Shown here: one piece after another, positions 43,100 through 56,500 of the stretch
Layout of the letters: every line of letters starts with the position of its first letter
Position numbering within the stretch: the stretch's first letter is position 1
Assembly: GCA_002964805.2 (NCBI GenBank)
Contig: PUDQ02000066.1
Span: 434,001 to 498,000, forward strand
From: Trametes villosa
Taxonomy: Eukaryota > Basidiomycota > Agaricomycetes > Polyporales > Polyporaceae
Length of the DNA stretch: 64,000 nt
Direction of reading: 5' to 3'
The notes under the pieces: model-generated
Told to the model about the DNA's origin: nothing
Databases searched by the model: none
What the model saw: only the letters and a program-made list of their open reading frames with translations
Position numbers and translations under genes: made by a program

Positions 43100-44090
43100 A
43101 TGTCCTCAAGTGACTACGAGGACTCTCAGCCCGCCGAGGCATACACCGTCGACGCCGTGACAAGCAAGCCACGCCCTTCGCGCACATCTCACATCGGCAC
43201 TCGGCGCACAAGGTAAGTCTCTGGCGGGATACGTTGACAGCAAGACGTCCTAATTCTTACGATAATAGCGCGCTCTACGCTGAAGGCGGCCCCCTGGACT
43301 CGCAGACGACAGACAGCCAGTGGGTATCCTCTCTGAACCCAGACCCGCAGCCTCGCGATGGTAGGCCAAGTTTTGATCCTCCTCACCACATTGTGCTCAT
43401 TATGACTGTAGATGACTTGCTCGCCAAAGCGACGGTGGAGACATTCGACAACCATGTCAATCGTGAATACCTACTAATTGTTCCATTCGCATGCTCCCAG
43501 CTAACGAGGTCTTACAGGAGCGGAGCACAGCGACGAAGAGGACCTGGAAGAGCTCCGTGAATATTATCAAGAAATTGAGGCCGACAACGAGTTCTTGCGC
43601 GACGAGGTGGCGCGCTTGGGAGCGGCATACCAAGGGGTTATGGAGCATCTGGACGCCATTCGCGCCTTGGTCGCGCTGGGTCCCCTCGCCTTGGACCCGC
43701 TCGAGCAGTCACAAGTCGCCCTGGAGTTGCCCCCGGTGCCACCCACTCCGTCGCGTGCCCGCTTAGGCAACCGCTGGCGTCACGCTACTGCGCGTGCTCG
43801 CGAGCCGTCCGATGACGACGTTGCAGAGGCGGCCTCGTCTTCATCGGCCTCGATGCAGTCAACGTCAACGCGTGTACTGCCGCGACTGCCGGCGACGCGC
43901 ACTCGCTCATCAGAGAAACGGTATGTTGCACCATATTCCCTATGTTACCACAAACTCACGTTACACACTCAGTACGTCCGGCTCTCGTCGCGAGGATGCT
44001 CCAGACATCATCGTCGTTACCAGCGGGGAAGAAGGGGTTCCACAGCGCGGGGAGAGGTCCCGGGCCGCCGCGAAGCGTCGCCGCATGTAG
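43100..44090 (+). CDS. Small acidic coiled-coil protein with basic C-terminus
   Basis: Five exons (43100-43212, 43269-43360, 43412-43462, 43518-43920, 43973-44090) close in phase to 258 residues. The N-terminus is Ser/Asp/Glu-rich. A coiled coil follows (about 88-125: DLEELREYYQEIEADNEFLR), then a Pro/Arg/Ser linker, an IIVVTSGEE segment and a terminal AAAKRRRM that could be a nuclear localisation signal. The protein resembles small chromatin or scaffold adaptors by composition, but I do not recognise a family. It ends 164 nt before the transposase-like gene on the same strand. Confidence 0.65.
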
Positions 44091-44253
44091 TCCTTACGAA
44101 CATAGTTCGATCCGCAGTTGTGTTATGTCTGTAGAAAGTGAATGTCGCGTGTCCGCCCAATGGGCGACATGCCTCTCCTACTCTTCCCGGTGGCGCTGAG
44201 GCGCCTCTGCCCTCTCCTTTTCCACCATCTCCTGGCTTCGTCTCCCCCGTCCA

Positions 44254-47200
44254 ATGTCAGACCCCGATCACAAAGGTACGCGGCTCCTATTTGGGTCTTG
44301 ATATACCTACGAATGTCAATTTTTCACTGCAGACTATGAGCTCGACGGACGATTTGGGCGGTGCAAGGTCTGTGCGGATGGAAAGGCTTCGTGGACGCGG
44401 TTGGGGAATCTCCGGTCACACCTGAAGCAGAAGACCCACAAAGAGAACGTTGTGCGTTTTCTGAGTCGGGCGAACGAGGATTCCGCTCGCGGCGCGTCCG
44501 ACAAACGCGCCAGACAAACTTATGTGGAAGACTGCGAGGACGAGGACACCCCACGCCCCTCCGTCACCGAAGCAGCAATACCATGGTTCTCCGCTCCCAC
44601 ATGCGACGAAAACACCTTTCCCGCAGCGGCCTCTGCACGAGAAAACTCGGGACGCGAGCCTGTCGACGTTCCAGACATTCCTCTCGATATGCAAGACGCA
44701 CTTTCTGGCGCTGTGGACTTCTCCAGCGGCGACGCGTTCCGCCCCTCCGGGACCTCCGACATCACGCTCGAGGACGTTCTCAGCGGCGCGGGACTATTGG
44801 AGACTGCATTCATGGAGGCCACGGAGGATGAGCGACCTCCCCCGCCGTCCGAGACGGACTCCGGGTGGGCGGCAGCGGACGAGTTGTCCGCGCCAGGTGC
44901 GTCAGCCTTCATGCCCGCGCATGACATTGCGTGCTCGAGACCGCTGACCCACGCTCGCTTGCTCCCAGATCGCCCCGTTCCTTCAGCGGAGGAGCTGTCC
45001 AAAACCATGTTTGGCTCCTCCGCCCCTTCGGCGAACATCTTTCCATATCCCAACGGCGGAGTAAGCGTTCGCGTTTGTAGCTGGTTCACCGCTTCTGACC
45101 GACTCTCTGCCTATGCACCTTACTTACAGATGCTAAAATCTGATATACTCTTCAGCTCGCCCACTATTCGGTTCTCGCGGTCTCAGAAGGAGGCGATCTT
45201 GGCCTGGGGAAAGGAGATGGGTGCCAAAGACGTCCCCAGCCTCTACGGTCTCGAGAAGTTCCAGGCGGAGGCTCTTGAGTGCGTTGGAGACCCGACTGAG
45301 AAGGTATCGGCGCCGTCCGGTAACGTCTTCTATGTGAATTCAATCCATCAAGCCCTGGCACGGGTATGGTTTCGATTGCCTATCAAGCTTGGCTCTCCTC
45401 GTAGCTTACACAGCTTGGCAGGACTATGCACACGAAGACAAGCGTCGAAAGATGCATCTATTCCCCGAGTTTACGGGTGCCCGCGTGAAGGAGACCTGGC
45501 AGGCTTCCAAGTGGTTGGTCGACGCACCCGACGACGTGCTCACACCCATGACAAGGATACGGGGCAAGGACTATTATGTGAATGAGCTCACGTACTGCGC
45601 CGACCAGTCATGGTGCATCCCGACCCGGTTCTTTGAGTTCGAAGGTGTCTTGTGGGCGAAGGTTCGAAAGGCTACGGAAACGGAGGTGAGTTTCACCAGT
45701 GTCATCAACATCTTATTCATAGATGGCCACTGATCTCCGGGCATATTTTAGAACGGTTTGGTTGTCTCGGATCGAGCGAGTGCGATCCCGTGCTCGTTTT
45801 TCCAGTCCCCTTGGCCGGAAGTCCAACATCGGACGAAGGGCCAGAACATCTTCGCGCGTACGTTGTATCTCGCGCTGCGCTCATGGCTGCTGCTGATGCG
45901 ACACTATGCTCGCTATTGCAGCGGAGAGTTCGCAGTTCGCTGACGCGATGCCACACCCCGATCGCGAACGCGCCGGCGGACTGGAGTTCGAGTGCCCACC
46001 GCTCGTAGTGTTCATCGACGACGTCTCCGGCAACACCAGCAAACAATGGAATGTACATTACTCATGTTACGTCTCGAACGCTGCCCTGCCCCGAGCTGAA
46101 CTGGAGAAGGACGGAAACATTCGCTTCGTTGCGACGTCTCCCCACGCGTCGCCCATGGAGATAATCCGGGCCATCTGCGAAGCTCTGAAGTGAGTCGAGA
46201 CGAATTCTGGCGTACATGCAGCGGTTTAATCAGGTCACTTGAACGTCGCAGGAAGGCCGAAGCAACACCGTACAAGGTGTGGGACGCTGTCAAACGGCGG
46301 CACGTTCTGATTCGCCCATGGATTCTGTTCCTGCCCGGCGATAACCCAATGCAGGCAGAACTCTGCAGCCACATCGGCCTGCAGGCGAACTTCTTCTGCC
46401 GAGCGTGTCACTGTGGCGGCGATCAACAATTCAAGGCATCAAATGAAGGATTCGCATCTCTCATGACCGTGCGTTCGTCTAATCAAGTTGGTGCGCCTGC
46501 CGCATGCTCACTGACACGCTCACAATGGGCAGGGAGCGCGCGCGCGGACGGTATCTGACACACGGGACGCGATTGCCACGCAGCTGGTCGCTGCCACGCA
46601 TGCGAGCGCGGAGAAGCCCCTGAAGAACCTCATAACGACAAGCGGCGTAAAGGACTCCTTCGCAATGCCGGTTCTGAACCAGCTGATTGCGAAGGGCAAA
46701 GTTCTACGCCGGTCGACGCCGAACCGCAAGGCACTGTCCCCCGAGCAAGTCAATAAGGAGCTGTATGAGGATCTGATGAAGAAGTCGGACGTGCCACTAC
46801 GTAACCCGCTACTCGATATGCCAGGTGCGTCTGCCTTTGTTTGCTAACCGTCATTACCGGTCGTAATCAATCCCCGACGACCTTGATAGGTCTTGACGTG
46901 CACCAAGACACGCCAGTCGAGCCCCTCCACACGCACCTTCTTGGTGTCGTCAAGTACTTCTGGGCTCAAACGGTCTGGGTTCTTGAGAAGAGCGGCAAGT
47001 TCGCGGAGTTCCAAGGCCGGCTGAACTCGCTGTCACGCGACGGTTTGAAGATCCCCAACATCATGGCCGACTACATGTGCCGGTATCAGGGCGCGCTCAT
47101 TGGCAAGCACTTCAAGACGATCAGTCAAGTTATGGCGTTCGCAATATGCGGGCTCGTGGAAAGTACGCTGCAGAACGCCTGGGTCACCATCGGCCACCTG

Positions 47201-49743
47201 ACCACCCTGATTTGGGAGACGGAGATCGTCGACATCGAGGCCTATACAGTCAGTTCGCTTCGTTCATGACACAGTTTCGGCCTTCTGACGTGCCCAATCT
47301 AACTAGAAAGAGCTTCGGATCGTCATCCAGGAGACCATGGACTTCGCCGCCGACCTCAGTCCTGGACTCCTGACCGAGAAGCACAAATTCCACATCCTTG
47401 TCCACCTCCCCGATCATATCAAACGATTCGGACCAGCCCTTCTGTTCTCGACCGAACGCTACGAATCATTCAACCACATCTTCCGCCTGTGCTCCATCCA
47501 CAGCAACCGCCAGGCGCCGAGTCGAGACATCGCGAAGACGTTCGCAAATCAAGACCGCTGTCGACACATGCTGTCAGGAGGCTACTGGAAGGACAAGACG
47601 ACCGGTGACTGGGTACAAGCAGGCAGGGATGTGCTGCGACACGTCTCGGACCACGCGATTGACGCACGTCTCCTTGGTCTGACAGCTGAGAAGAGAGCGA
47701 AACCCGGTGCGATGACACTGCTCCCCTTACCTCCTCGTCAACGCGGAAAGCCTATCCCTCAACACCCCGTCGTATCATGGGCTCAAACTGAATCCTCCCG
47801 CCTTCTCCCGTCTCTTCCTACCATCCCGGGGCAGTGGAACCGCGCGGCGTCCGTTGTCACTCTCAATGGCGATACCGCCGCCGTAGGCTCCGAAGTACTC
47901 ATCAAGCCGCTCGAAAGCGAACATGCGGCAATTTCGACGCACACCACCGCATCCGCTTGCTCAACACCGCCCACCACCGTGACTGGTGGTGGATCCCACA
48001 CCGCGCTCGCCGTGCTCTCCGCGCGGTCCCCTCCGGTTGCAGCGGATGCCGCACCCCCTTCGCGGGTGCCTCCAGGCTCTGCATACCCCACTGCCGCTCT
48101 CGGCGGGCCCGCTCACTCAACCCCCGCTGCGTCTGTTGCCTGCGCGTCCGACGCACCCTCGGCCCTGCATATGCCGGCGACACCTATGGAGGCCTTCGTT
48201 CCTTCGCACGCGGCAACTCTCTCTGCGGATGCCCACACCGCTCATAGCTCCGCGCGCGCTGCAGTCTCGTCCGACCACGCGCACGCCGCGCACTCCGCAC
48301 TCTCTCCGCGCGCCGCCGCTCTCTCCGCGCCTTCCCTCCCAGCCTCCGGCACGCCTATGCAACCAGTGGACCGGGCGACAGCCGTTGCCACAGACTCGTT
48401 TCAAGCGCCGACGACTGGGGCTGTAGCAGGCAGCACGGACTCCAGCCAGGTATGCACACCAATGCCAGTATGACTGATGACGCGCTGACGCACTTGAACC
48501 TATGCAAGCTGGTGTTTGCATCGGTTATCGAAATCTTACAAGCTACCTCGCCACGCGGCTCGCGTTCCTGGGTCCTCGTGCGCGAATCCCAGCTCGAGCC
48601 GCACGCCCATACCTCTCTCAATATGCCGGTCATACGTCGCACGGGGCAAATCCGCATCATTCCGCCGGAGGTGAGTACTCGGCGAAAGATGCCTATCGTA
48701 TGCACACTGATGCTGAAATTGAACCGTAGGCGATTGTGGGCGCCGTAAATGTTCAACATGACTGTTCCGCGGGGCGCTGTACGGTCTCGAAAACGCAGCG
48801 ACTGCGCCAGGAACGAGAAGAGAGCACGCGCACACGCAAGACTGTCAAGCATAGCGACAGTGTCCAATATGTCGTTAACCTGGCAGCTCTCCACAATCAG
48901 TCGCTCCTGCGGCAGAATCTTCCCGCCACTCTCTGCGCGCGCCCCAGCGCGTTCGCCGACCGCCCCGGACTTCACAAGCGGGCTGCAGAGTCGTTGCGCG
49001 ATACAAAACTCCAAAAGAAGTTGGCACGGGAAGCGCTGATCCGCAAGAGCGCTGAGAAGGCCCTGCGCGCCAGCGTATCCAACGCTGCCGGTGGCGACAT
49101 CCTGGGCCTCGCTGACGGTTCAACGGCTGGCCAAACGGACGAAGCCGAGCCTGCTACTGGGGCTGACGAGCCCGCGCAAGCAGCCCTCCCGGCAGAACCT
49201 GCGGCTGACGTGTCGATGGCAGCACCGAGGGGTCCACGGCAGAAGAAGTCCGCGCCGAAGCGCAAGGCCACGACCACACTGGCAGGCACTGCTGCGAATC
49301 ATGCACCGGCGACCAGCGGCATTCCGGCAGGCGCTGTTGGGGGAGTGAAGGGTGTCGCGGGCTGCACGGCATTTAACATCGGCCTTGAGGGCACAGGGAC
49401 TCAGCCCGAGGCTGCGACATCTACATGTACAGTACCGTTTTTACGTACAGGCGTGGCGGCTGGGGAAGAACGGACCATGGCTGCGAGGTCCGAGCTCCCC
49501 CCTGTCTCGAGGGTGCTGCAGGTGCCCGGTGCGGTGGGCACGGACTCGACGACGCCGACGTCGAGAGACGTGTTGGAGTCCTGCCGCGCTAACGGTCTGA
49601 GCACCTCCGGTACAGGGCCTCCTACGCGCGACGAACCCATCGCCCCCGCCGGACCTGCACCCAAACGACCCAGGGTGCGCGCGCAAGCAGATCCACTTGC
49701 GTCGGCCGCGCGCGAGGCCGACCTGCGAGCCATGTTTCGTTAA
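44254..49743 (+). CDS. Transposase-like protein of a multi-copy basidiomycete family (KDZ/Plavaka-related)
   Basis: Twelve exons (44254-44275, 44333-45060, 45130-45363, 45422-45685, 45752-45857, 45922-46189, 46252-46468, 46533-46824, 46890-47248, 47307-48449, 48509-48670, 48730-49743) all close in phase to 1602 residues with no stop. A C2H2/BED-like finger sits at residues 18-43 (Cys18, Cys21, His37, His43), then an acidic linker. The core has three conserved acidic blocks: LVVFIDDVSGN (Asp484/485), FLPGDNPMQAE (Asp571) and FSTERYESFN (Glu880/883). A CRACH knuckle and DVHQDTPVEPLHTHLLGV lie between them. These blocks recur in a large set of repeated, mostly unannotated basidiomycete proteins that I link to KDZ/Plavaka-type DNA transposons. 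The DDE role of these residues is inference. An Ala/Pro/Ser-rich insert (about 960-1210) precedes a conserved tail with VNVQHDC. Confidence 0.8.
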
Positions 49744-49965
49744 TACATCAGTGCACAATATAATGACACTTACTTACCTGGGGGAGTGTTTGAAAGACAG
49801 ATCAACCGCTGCCTTATAAGCGGCACGCAATCTGACATTCAAAACCATTCACTGAGCGAGCCTGTTGATTGGTCGACAAAATCAGTGGGCCCGGACGATG
49901 AGTCGACCGCGCTCACTGAATTTTTCCTTCTCCCTTTCCACTCGCATCCCCCCTTCATTCGCAGC

Positions 49966-51627
49966 ATGGCCGCCTCCATGGAAGAGCTTCTTAACGCTTT
50001 CAATCAGCGCACACCTGCTCCAGCTCGAGCCTCACGCCCCGCAGGGACCAACACTTCCGCTTCTCCGCGGGAGACGTCCACTGAGCGTACGCAACCTGCA
50101 GCAAAATGAGCACGATCTATTCCAATCTTGACAATGCCCTCACATTGCACAGCAAATCCATTTGACGGTGCTTCCCGCGGCACTCCGCGTGTTGGAGATG
50201 ACACGTCGATGGATCTCGATGATGAGCATGATGAGCCCAACGGGGGCACGAGGCTCAGCAGCATGATGGGTATGATTTCCAGAAATCACTCACCGGTCTC
50301 AATGTGTATACATCGGATGCCTGATATGCGCTTACAGGAGAACCTGGTGCTGATAGCGGCGCGGTGATCAACCTCAACTCCCACTCCCGCGTCAACTATC
50401 AGAGCTCCGCGCGTGCTAAAGGCCGCAAGCACGGCATAACCTCCGGGCAGATCGATGAACTGGAGGAATTCTGCGAGGTCAGTAACACTATCAAATGTTC
50501 TTAATGGGTTATGCTCACTGCTTTGTGTGTGTGTGGTTGACTGCGTCGCGATTTGATAGTTGTCGCCCATCGAGATGTTGATAGACCTCAAGATTCATTT
50601 TATGAGGACTCAAAACGACATTCTCTCGCGCTTCATGCGCATCTTCGTTCGCCACCCCGACTTTCTGGTGTGTCTTGTTGAGTAAACTCATATATCTCCG
50701 ACTCACCATCCGTCAGACTCGCTTGCGCCATGCCGTGGCGGGTGCACTTCTTGCGCCGAACATCCCTGCGTACCTGGAAGGCGTGACCATTCAGTTCACC
50801 GTTCGTGCTCGTCTATCCAGGACTGACACAAGCTAACATACCTTGTGGTGCGCAGAAGTACCTGGAAGACAATGCCGAGGCGCTTCTGGGTGTCCCGAAC
50901 GCCCAGAAAGCCGACCCAGCGGACTGGGCGCTGATCAAGAGCGCCATCGCCGGCGAGCTCACTAACCAGCGCTCCGCTATGAAGCTCAAGGTGTGTGGAC
51001 GTCATTGTTTCCTGCACCCCTTCCGGTTACTCACCGTGCCTGTAGCTGGATCAGAGCGTCAAGAACCGCCAGGACATCTATGATCTGACGACGGCTCTGA
51101 TGATGTATGACATGCGTCCGAAAAAGGAGCATTGGGGCCGCTTCGCATTCTTGGTAAGCCGCCGAATCCGTGCATAGCACCCAAGTCGTTCTCATGATCG
51201 CTCGCCCCGCGACAGCGCCAGTGCACCACGATGTACAAACTTACTCCGCCCAAGAAGCGGGGTAAATACTGGAACTTCATCGACAAGTGCCTGCTCGACG
51301 TCCGCAAGAGCGCCTTGACAGTCCACCCCCGCGCGGAAGATGTGGCGCTGCGCAAGCAGCACGAGACCATGTAAGCTCTCTCACCATTCCACATCGAAAC
51401 CGCGCTGATTTAAGCCTGCAAGCTTCATCACGCACATTCTCCGCGGCGATATGCAAGAGTACGCGCTCAAATCCGGCGCCCTGGCTCGCACTGTGTATTC
51501 GAACGAGGGGCTCACGGATCTCCAGTCCTCTATCGAGAAGGTCCTCTACACCTTCGTCGTCGACGATTCCCCCGTGCACGAACAGAACTCCGAAGAAGCC
51601 GATGCTAGCGAGGGCGAGGAGGAGTGA
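49966..51627 (+). CDS. Companion gene of the transposase-like gene
   Basis: Nine exons (49966-50086, 50153-50269, 50338-50477, 50560-50667, 50717-50800, 50856-50990, 51046-51153, 51216-51370, 51423-51627) close in phase to 390 residues. It starts 222 nt after the transposase stop on the same strand. The N-terminus is Ser/Thr/Pro-rich, then acidic. The rest is helical with LSPIEMLIDLKIHFMR, WALIKSAIAGELTNQR, IYDLTTALMMY, and KKRGKYWNFIDKCLLDVRK. It ends in an acidic SEEADASEGEEE-like tail. Proteins with the 'small helical, KYW..ID..L..VR' pattern often sit near such transposase-like genes in mushroom genomes, by my recollection only. It has no catalytic motif and may be a DNA-binding or assembly partner. 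It is equally intact. Confidence 0.75.
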
Positions 51628-53523
51628 ACTTGCGCGTCGGTGCCCGGGTCCTAAACAATTGTGAAAAGCTGTACTTTCCGTTGAATGATATATGTGCTTG
51701 TCTTCTCCGATATGATTCCTGCTCGATTGCGCCGCGATCCGGATGTGCCCAGCTGGGAATACCTGCCGACTGGACCCGCAAAATGCTATTCCACATATGG
51801 GACGGCCAGATATCTTTTGGGCCCCGAGACCATATCAATTCCACACCGAGCGGGACTCGAACCGATACATGCGCAACGACGTCTATCCAGTATCGTCTAA
51901 GGTGCCGGTGGGCCTGATACACAGCCAGGTATCATTTCCATACCCCTGCACGTATCAGATCCAGCGCCAATCTGGATATGGCACGACCATGGGCGTCACC
52001 CGGCGGTGTAGGGCGGGTTTCGACGAGGATGCTGCGATGATAAGGAGCTTGCAACGCGATTGTCGGTATCCTCTGAATGCGGTTCGTTACCGTGGGTGTC
52101 GTCAGAGCAACACGAGCGTGAGGTCGTATACAGGCCTTCGTGCGTGGTGGGAGTGCGCGATAAAGCGACATCGCTCATATATACCTGAATCCTACTGTCC
52201 GTAGTGCTGGGCCACCATACGACACGAGATTGTTGCCATCGCGCAATTCGGCCGTGGCGGGCCGCTGCGACGTGCGTCCTATATTAAACCTGGCAGGATT
52301 GGCCCTACCAGCACGATAGTGAACGGATAGGCTTTTGAGCGTGCATGAGTAGCCGGGGATCTTGCCTGGCGATAGATAGCTTTAGTACTGCGGTATGCGG
52401 CCTGCGCACTTCGTGAGAGATATGGTCCGCAGTGTTCTTCTGAGGATCTACTTGATCGTATGCGTCGTAGTACTGCCTCGTATGAGAATTCGCGTGCCGA
52501 GCGTTATGGTAGGTCCGCAGGCTCAGACCTTGGAGGACTCGCAGTAGCTCGTAGTACTTACCAGCCGTGGTGATGATGAAAGAGCGGTTTAAAACGCCGC
52601 GACAATCGTAGTTACCGAGTACGGGCGTCTATATTATATTCGTCCATGGCCATGCGTATCTTACCTCAGACCTGTTCAAGCCCCCTGCCTCCTGCCATCA
52701 TACCCAATCATTCGCGTTGACCGCAGGCGCATTACTCTTTTCCAACGTACACCCAATAACGAGTCTGGCGATGCTGGAGCGCTAGTAAAATACTCCTCTC
52801 CAGGATCTGGCTCATCCATCAGGATGCAATAGGCAACAACGTATCCCGGTCGACCCTGCTTCATTGCAGTGGAACCACAGTTGAAACGCCAGTCCTGGCT
52901 GAAAACATCTGCCATCTACATTGCTCATTCGACGTGGCACCACAGTTCTGCGGCGGCACACGCCTGTAGACGGATCTATCTCCTAGGAAGACCTGTGTAC
53001 GTCAGGTGAGCTTCCTAACCATCATCGCCGTGTGCTCCTTCGCGGCAGGTCTTGCGCCGGGGAGATCAGCCCCTTCCGGATACTGAACGCCCCGCTCTCT
53101 TGCAGGCCTCGAGCTCTATGCTCTCCCCACGGCCGGCGATTTTACCGAGTCACTACGCGTCATGACAGGTTGTCCACATATACGTCGCGACGGCTCCCTC
53201 CGAAGCAGCCACCTTTTCCCAGGGACGTGCCCCTGTGGTCACACCACTGGCTCCGAAAGTATTGTGGCTTTGGAGCGGCTCTCACGGCCCCCAGCGCTGA
53301 ACCTTCGCTTCTCAGGCGAAGTGCTGGTGCCTTGTGCTCGCTTCAGCGCGCCGCCGCCGTGTACCGCCCATCGGCAGATTGACGCTTCGCGACGGGGCGC
53401 GCACACCCGGCCAATGCGGCCATGAGCATTTAACTACCTGCCGCGCGTGGAGCCAGGTTTCCTTTGACTCCCATCTCCCCAGACCCACAGGCCACACCAG
53501 GTAGCCTGCTCTGCGCCCTCAGG
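51628..53523. other. Gene-poor spacer after the companion gene
   Basis: About 1.9 kb, AT-richer than the genes. A 79-codon minus-strand frame with a true ATG (52915-52676) has no recognised motif. If the two upstream genes form a mobile element, its right end should lie here or just before. I could not see terminal inverted repeats by eye. Confidence 0.4.
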
Positions 53524-56500
53524 ATGGCCTCCCTCGACGAGTCAAACGTGAACATGCTTCACCGGAATGCGAGCTCGACGGGCTCTTCCAACGAGAAGGA
53601 GAGGATCGATGTGGTTGAAGAGGAGTACACGATGGAGAAGCCAGATATGTACGCCCGTCTCTTACCTCGCCAGGTTGGCGTTACGGCTGACTTCTATGCC
53701 CGTAGCTCGAGGCCTTTCCCTCGAGACCCAGATGAAATGGTGGAAACGCACCAGCTGACAATCAGGTATGTACTTCAGCTCGGATGCCGTTCTGCTGGTA
53801 CTGAATAGCTTCCCCCTCAGAGCGGTGTTTGTGGGATGTTGTCTCGGAGCAGTCGGTACGCTCTGAAGCTTTCAAATTTACATGCTTTGCTCATCGTTGT
53901 TTCAGTTGGAGCTTCCAACATCTACCTCGGACTTAAGACTGGCTTTACCTTCGGCCCGCAGGTATGCCTGTCACGTTTCCCTGGTTTATGCAGAGTCTAA
54001 CGCAGCGAATTCCTAGCTCTTCGGTGTACGTTGAAATTTCGACCTCACTTCCTTGCGGCCGGCCTAACTGCGCTCTATCTTAGGCCATCTTCGGGTTTGC
54101 AATTATCAAACCACTTTCCAAAGCCCTTCCCGAATCAGGCATCATTGGTCGCCTCTTTGGCGGTCCATTTGGCCCGAAGGAAAACTGCACAGTCCAGAGC
54201 TCGGCCACCGGTAAGGAACTCGCCCATGGGCACTCTCAACCATTCACTCACGATGCTCCCCCTTATCCCACAGCTGCGGGTGGAATCGGTATCCTCTTCG
54301 TCAGCGCCGTCCCCGCGCTCTACCGGCTTAACTTGCTCTCCGCCCTGCCAAAGTCAGACATCGGCAAGCTCATCGCGCTGACGGCGTGCGCCAGCTTCTT
54401 CGGCGTGTTCTTCGTCATCCCCCTGCGCAAGTACTACATCGTCAAGCAGAAGCTGACCTTCCCCACGCCCGCCGCTACCGCCGTCACGATCCACGCGCTC
54501 CACAACAGCCGCACGGGTGCGATTGCGGCGCGCAAGAAGTCGCTTGCGCTCATGTGGTCGTTCGTCGCGGCGTTCTGCTTCAAGGTGGTCAGCGGCTACG
54601 CGCCCGGAGTGGTATGTTCGCGCTTAGGAAGATGTCAGGAGTGCACTGACAGAAACCATGCAAATGAAGCTGTTCGACTGGCACATCGGCTGGACGCTCT
54701 ACCGGATCGGGTTCACGAGTATTATCGCTCTGGATAACTATGGATGGTGGATTGAGTGTATGCGCTTCGTTTCCATCTTCGTCCTCACGGAGCTAACCAT
54801 TTTACCCGGCTCTCGCAGTTACTCCCGCCTTCTTCGGAGCTGGTATGCTTTCTGGGCTGAACGCGAGTTGGAGTTTCTGTAAGGACTTTTCCCATTCTGC
54901 TATAGCGCCCTTAATGCTAATCACGCACGTTTCCTAGTGGGAGGCTCAGTCCTCGCTTGGGGAATTAGTGAGTTGCGGCTATAGTCCATATGGGCACAGA
55001 CTGACCCGCAAGCCAGTCGCGCCCTCGCTGATCAAGAACAAGCTGGCCGTCGGAGTGTCCGTCTCAGACGACTTCCCGCTCGTCTCGTACAACGCACTGA
55101 GCTTCGACGACCCGTCCGACTTTACCACCGCCCCCTCTCCGCGCTACTGGCTCCTTTGGCCCGGTATCCTGATGATGTTGGTTTACTCCTTCACCGACCT
55201 CGGCATGAACTCCGGCTTCATCCTCACCGGTACGCCTCCACCCACCCACTCCCCACTGCCTCCCGAGTTGCGGTACTCACATTCCCTATAGCGCTTCGCA
55301 ACATCAAGTTCAACACGAACCCGCGCGCGTGGTTCCGCGGCGTTGCAGGCGCAGACGAGGACGACGAGGACGAGAGCCCGCCGGAAGACCGCGTGCCGAC
55401 GCTCTGGTGGACGCTCGGGCTCGCGGCGAGCACGATCATGTGCTGCGCGATCCTCGCGACGATGTTCAACATGAACGTCGGCGAGGCGATCCTCTCGCTC
55501 GTCCTCGGCTTCGCGTTCTCGTTCATCGGCGTGCAGAGCGCGGGTACCACGGACGTCAACCCCGTCACTGCCGTCGCGAAGGTGCGCCACTCGATGCGCT
55601 CGGTAGAAGGGAAATGCTGACAGCTGTGTTTGCAGGCATCGCAACTGGTGTTCGGAGGTATCTCCAAGGGTGCTGGACTCGCTCAGTCTCCCGCGCAGAC
55701 CGTAAACTTGACGGCGGGTATCATCGCTGCCGGCTCCGCCGCGCAGTCAACCGACATGACTGGTACGCACCCAGCTTTCACTATAGGACTTCCAGTTAAT
55801 CAAAGTGACGCTGGCGGTACTCAGGCGACCTGAAGACCGGGTACCTCCTCCGCGCGAAGCCGCGCAACCAGTTCATCGCGCAGCTCTGCGGCGCGGTCGT
55901 CGCGATGTTCCTCAACGTCGGGCTCTTCATCCTCTTCACCACCGCGAGCCGCTGCATCCTGTACGCATCTGCCTCCATTCACGCTTCATGCACCCGTGTT
56001 GACGAACTGTGGGCAGACGTCCCGATGTGGATGAGCACTGCCCGTACCAGGCCCCGAGCGTCAGCGCATGGGTGGCCGTCGCCGTCGCCGTCACGTCGCC
56101 GAGCCTGCGTAAGTCTTGGTTTCTGTGACTGCCCTTGGTTGGAGCGTAACATATCTTGCCCCTGCGTGTAGCGATCCCGTCCTCGTCCGGCTTCACCGCG
56201 ATTGGTCTCGGCATCTTCACCCTCATCGCCGTCGTTGTGAAGGTTCGTGCACAAGCAAATATGAACATAGGGCTTTGCTCATACATCTGCGCCTCTGCAG
56301 CACCTCTGGGTCCCCAAGAAGTACTGGGTGTACATCCCGAACTGGAACGCCGTCGGCCTCGTAAGCTCTGCTCTCTGTGTGCGTAGTGCGTATGCTTACA
56401 CGCCGTCTTCGCAGGCGTTCGTCGCACCCCAGATCCCGTTCTCCATCGCCATGTAAGCTTCCCTGCCTCTCTCCTAGTCGTCGTGTTGCCGTACTGACTT

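Noticed and set aside
49750..49960. Terminal inverted repeats around the transposase-like pair
   Set aside because: Sequences on either side (44.09-44.25, 49.75-49.96 and past 51.63 kb) were compared by eye and no convincing match was found. A computed search is needed.
51840..51910. Second tRNA-like stretch (GACTCGAACC)
   Set aside because: The flanking stems do not pair and no anticodon arm fits.
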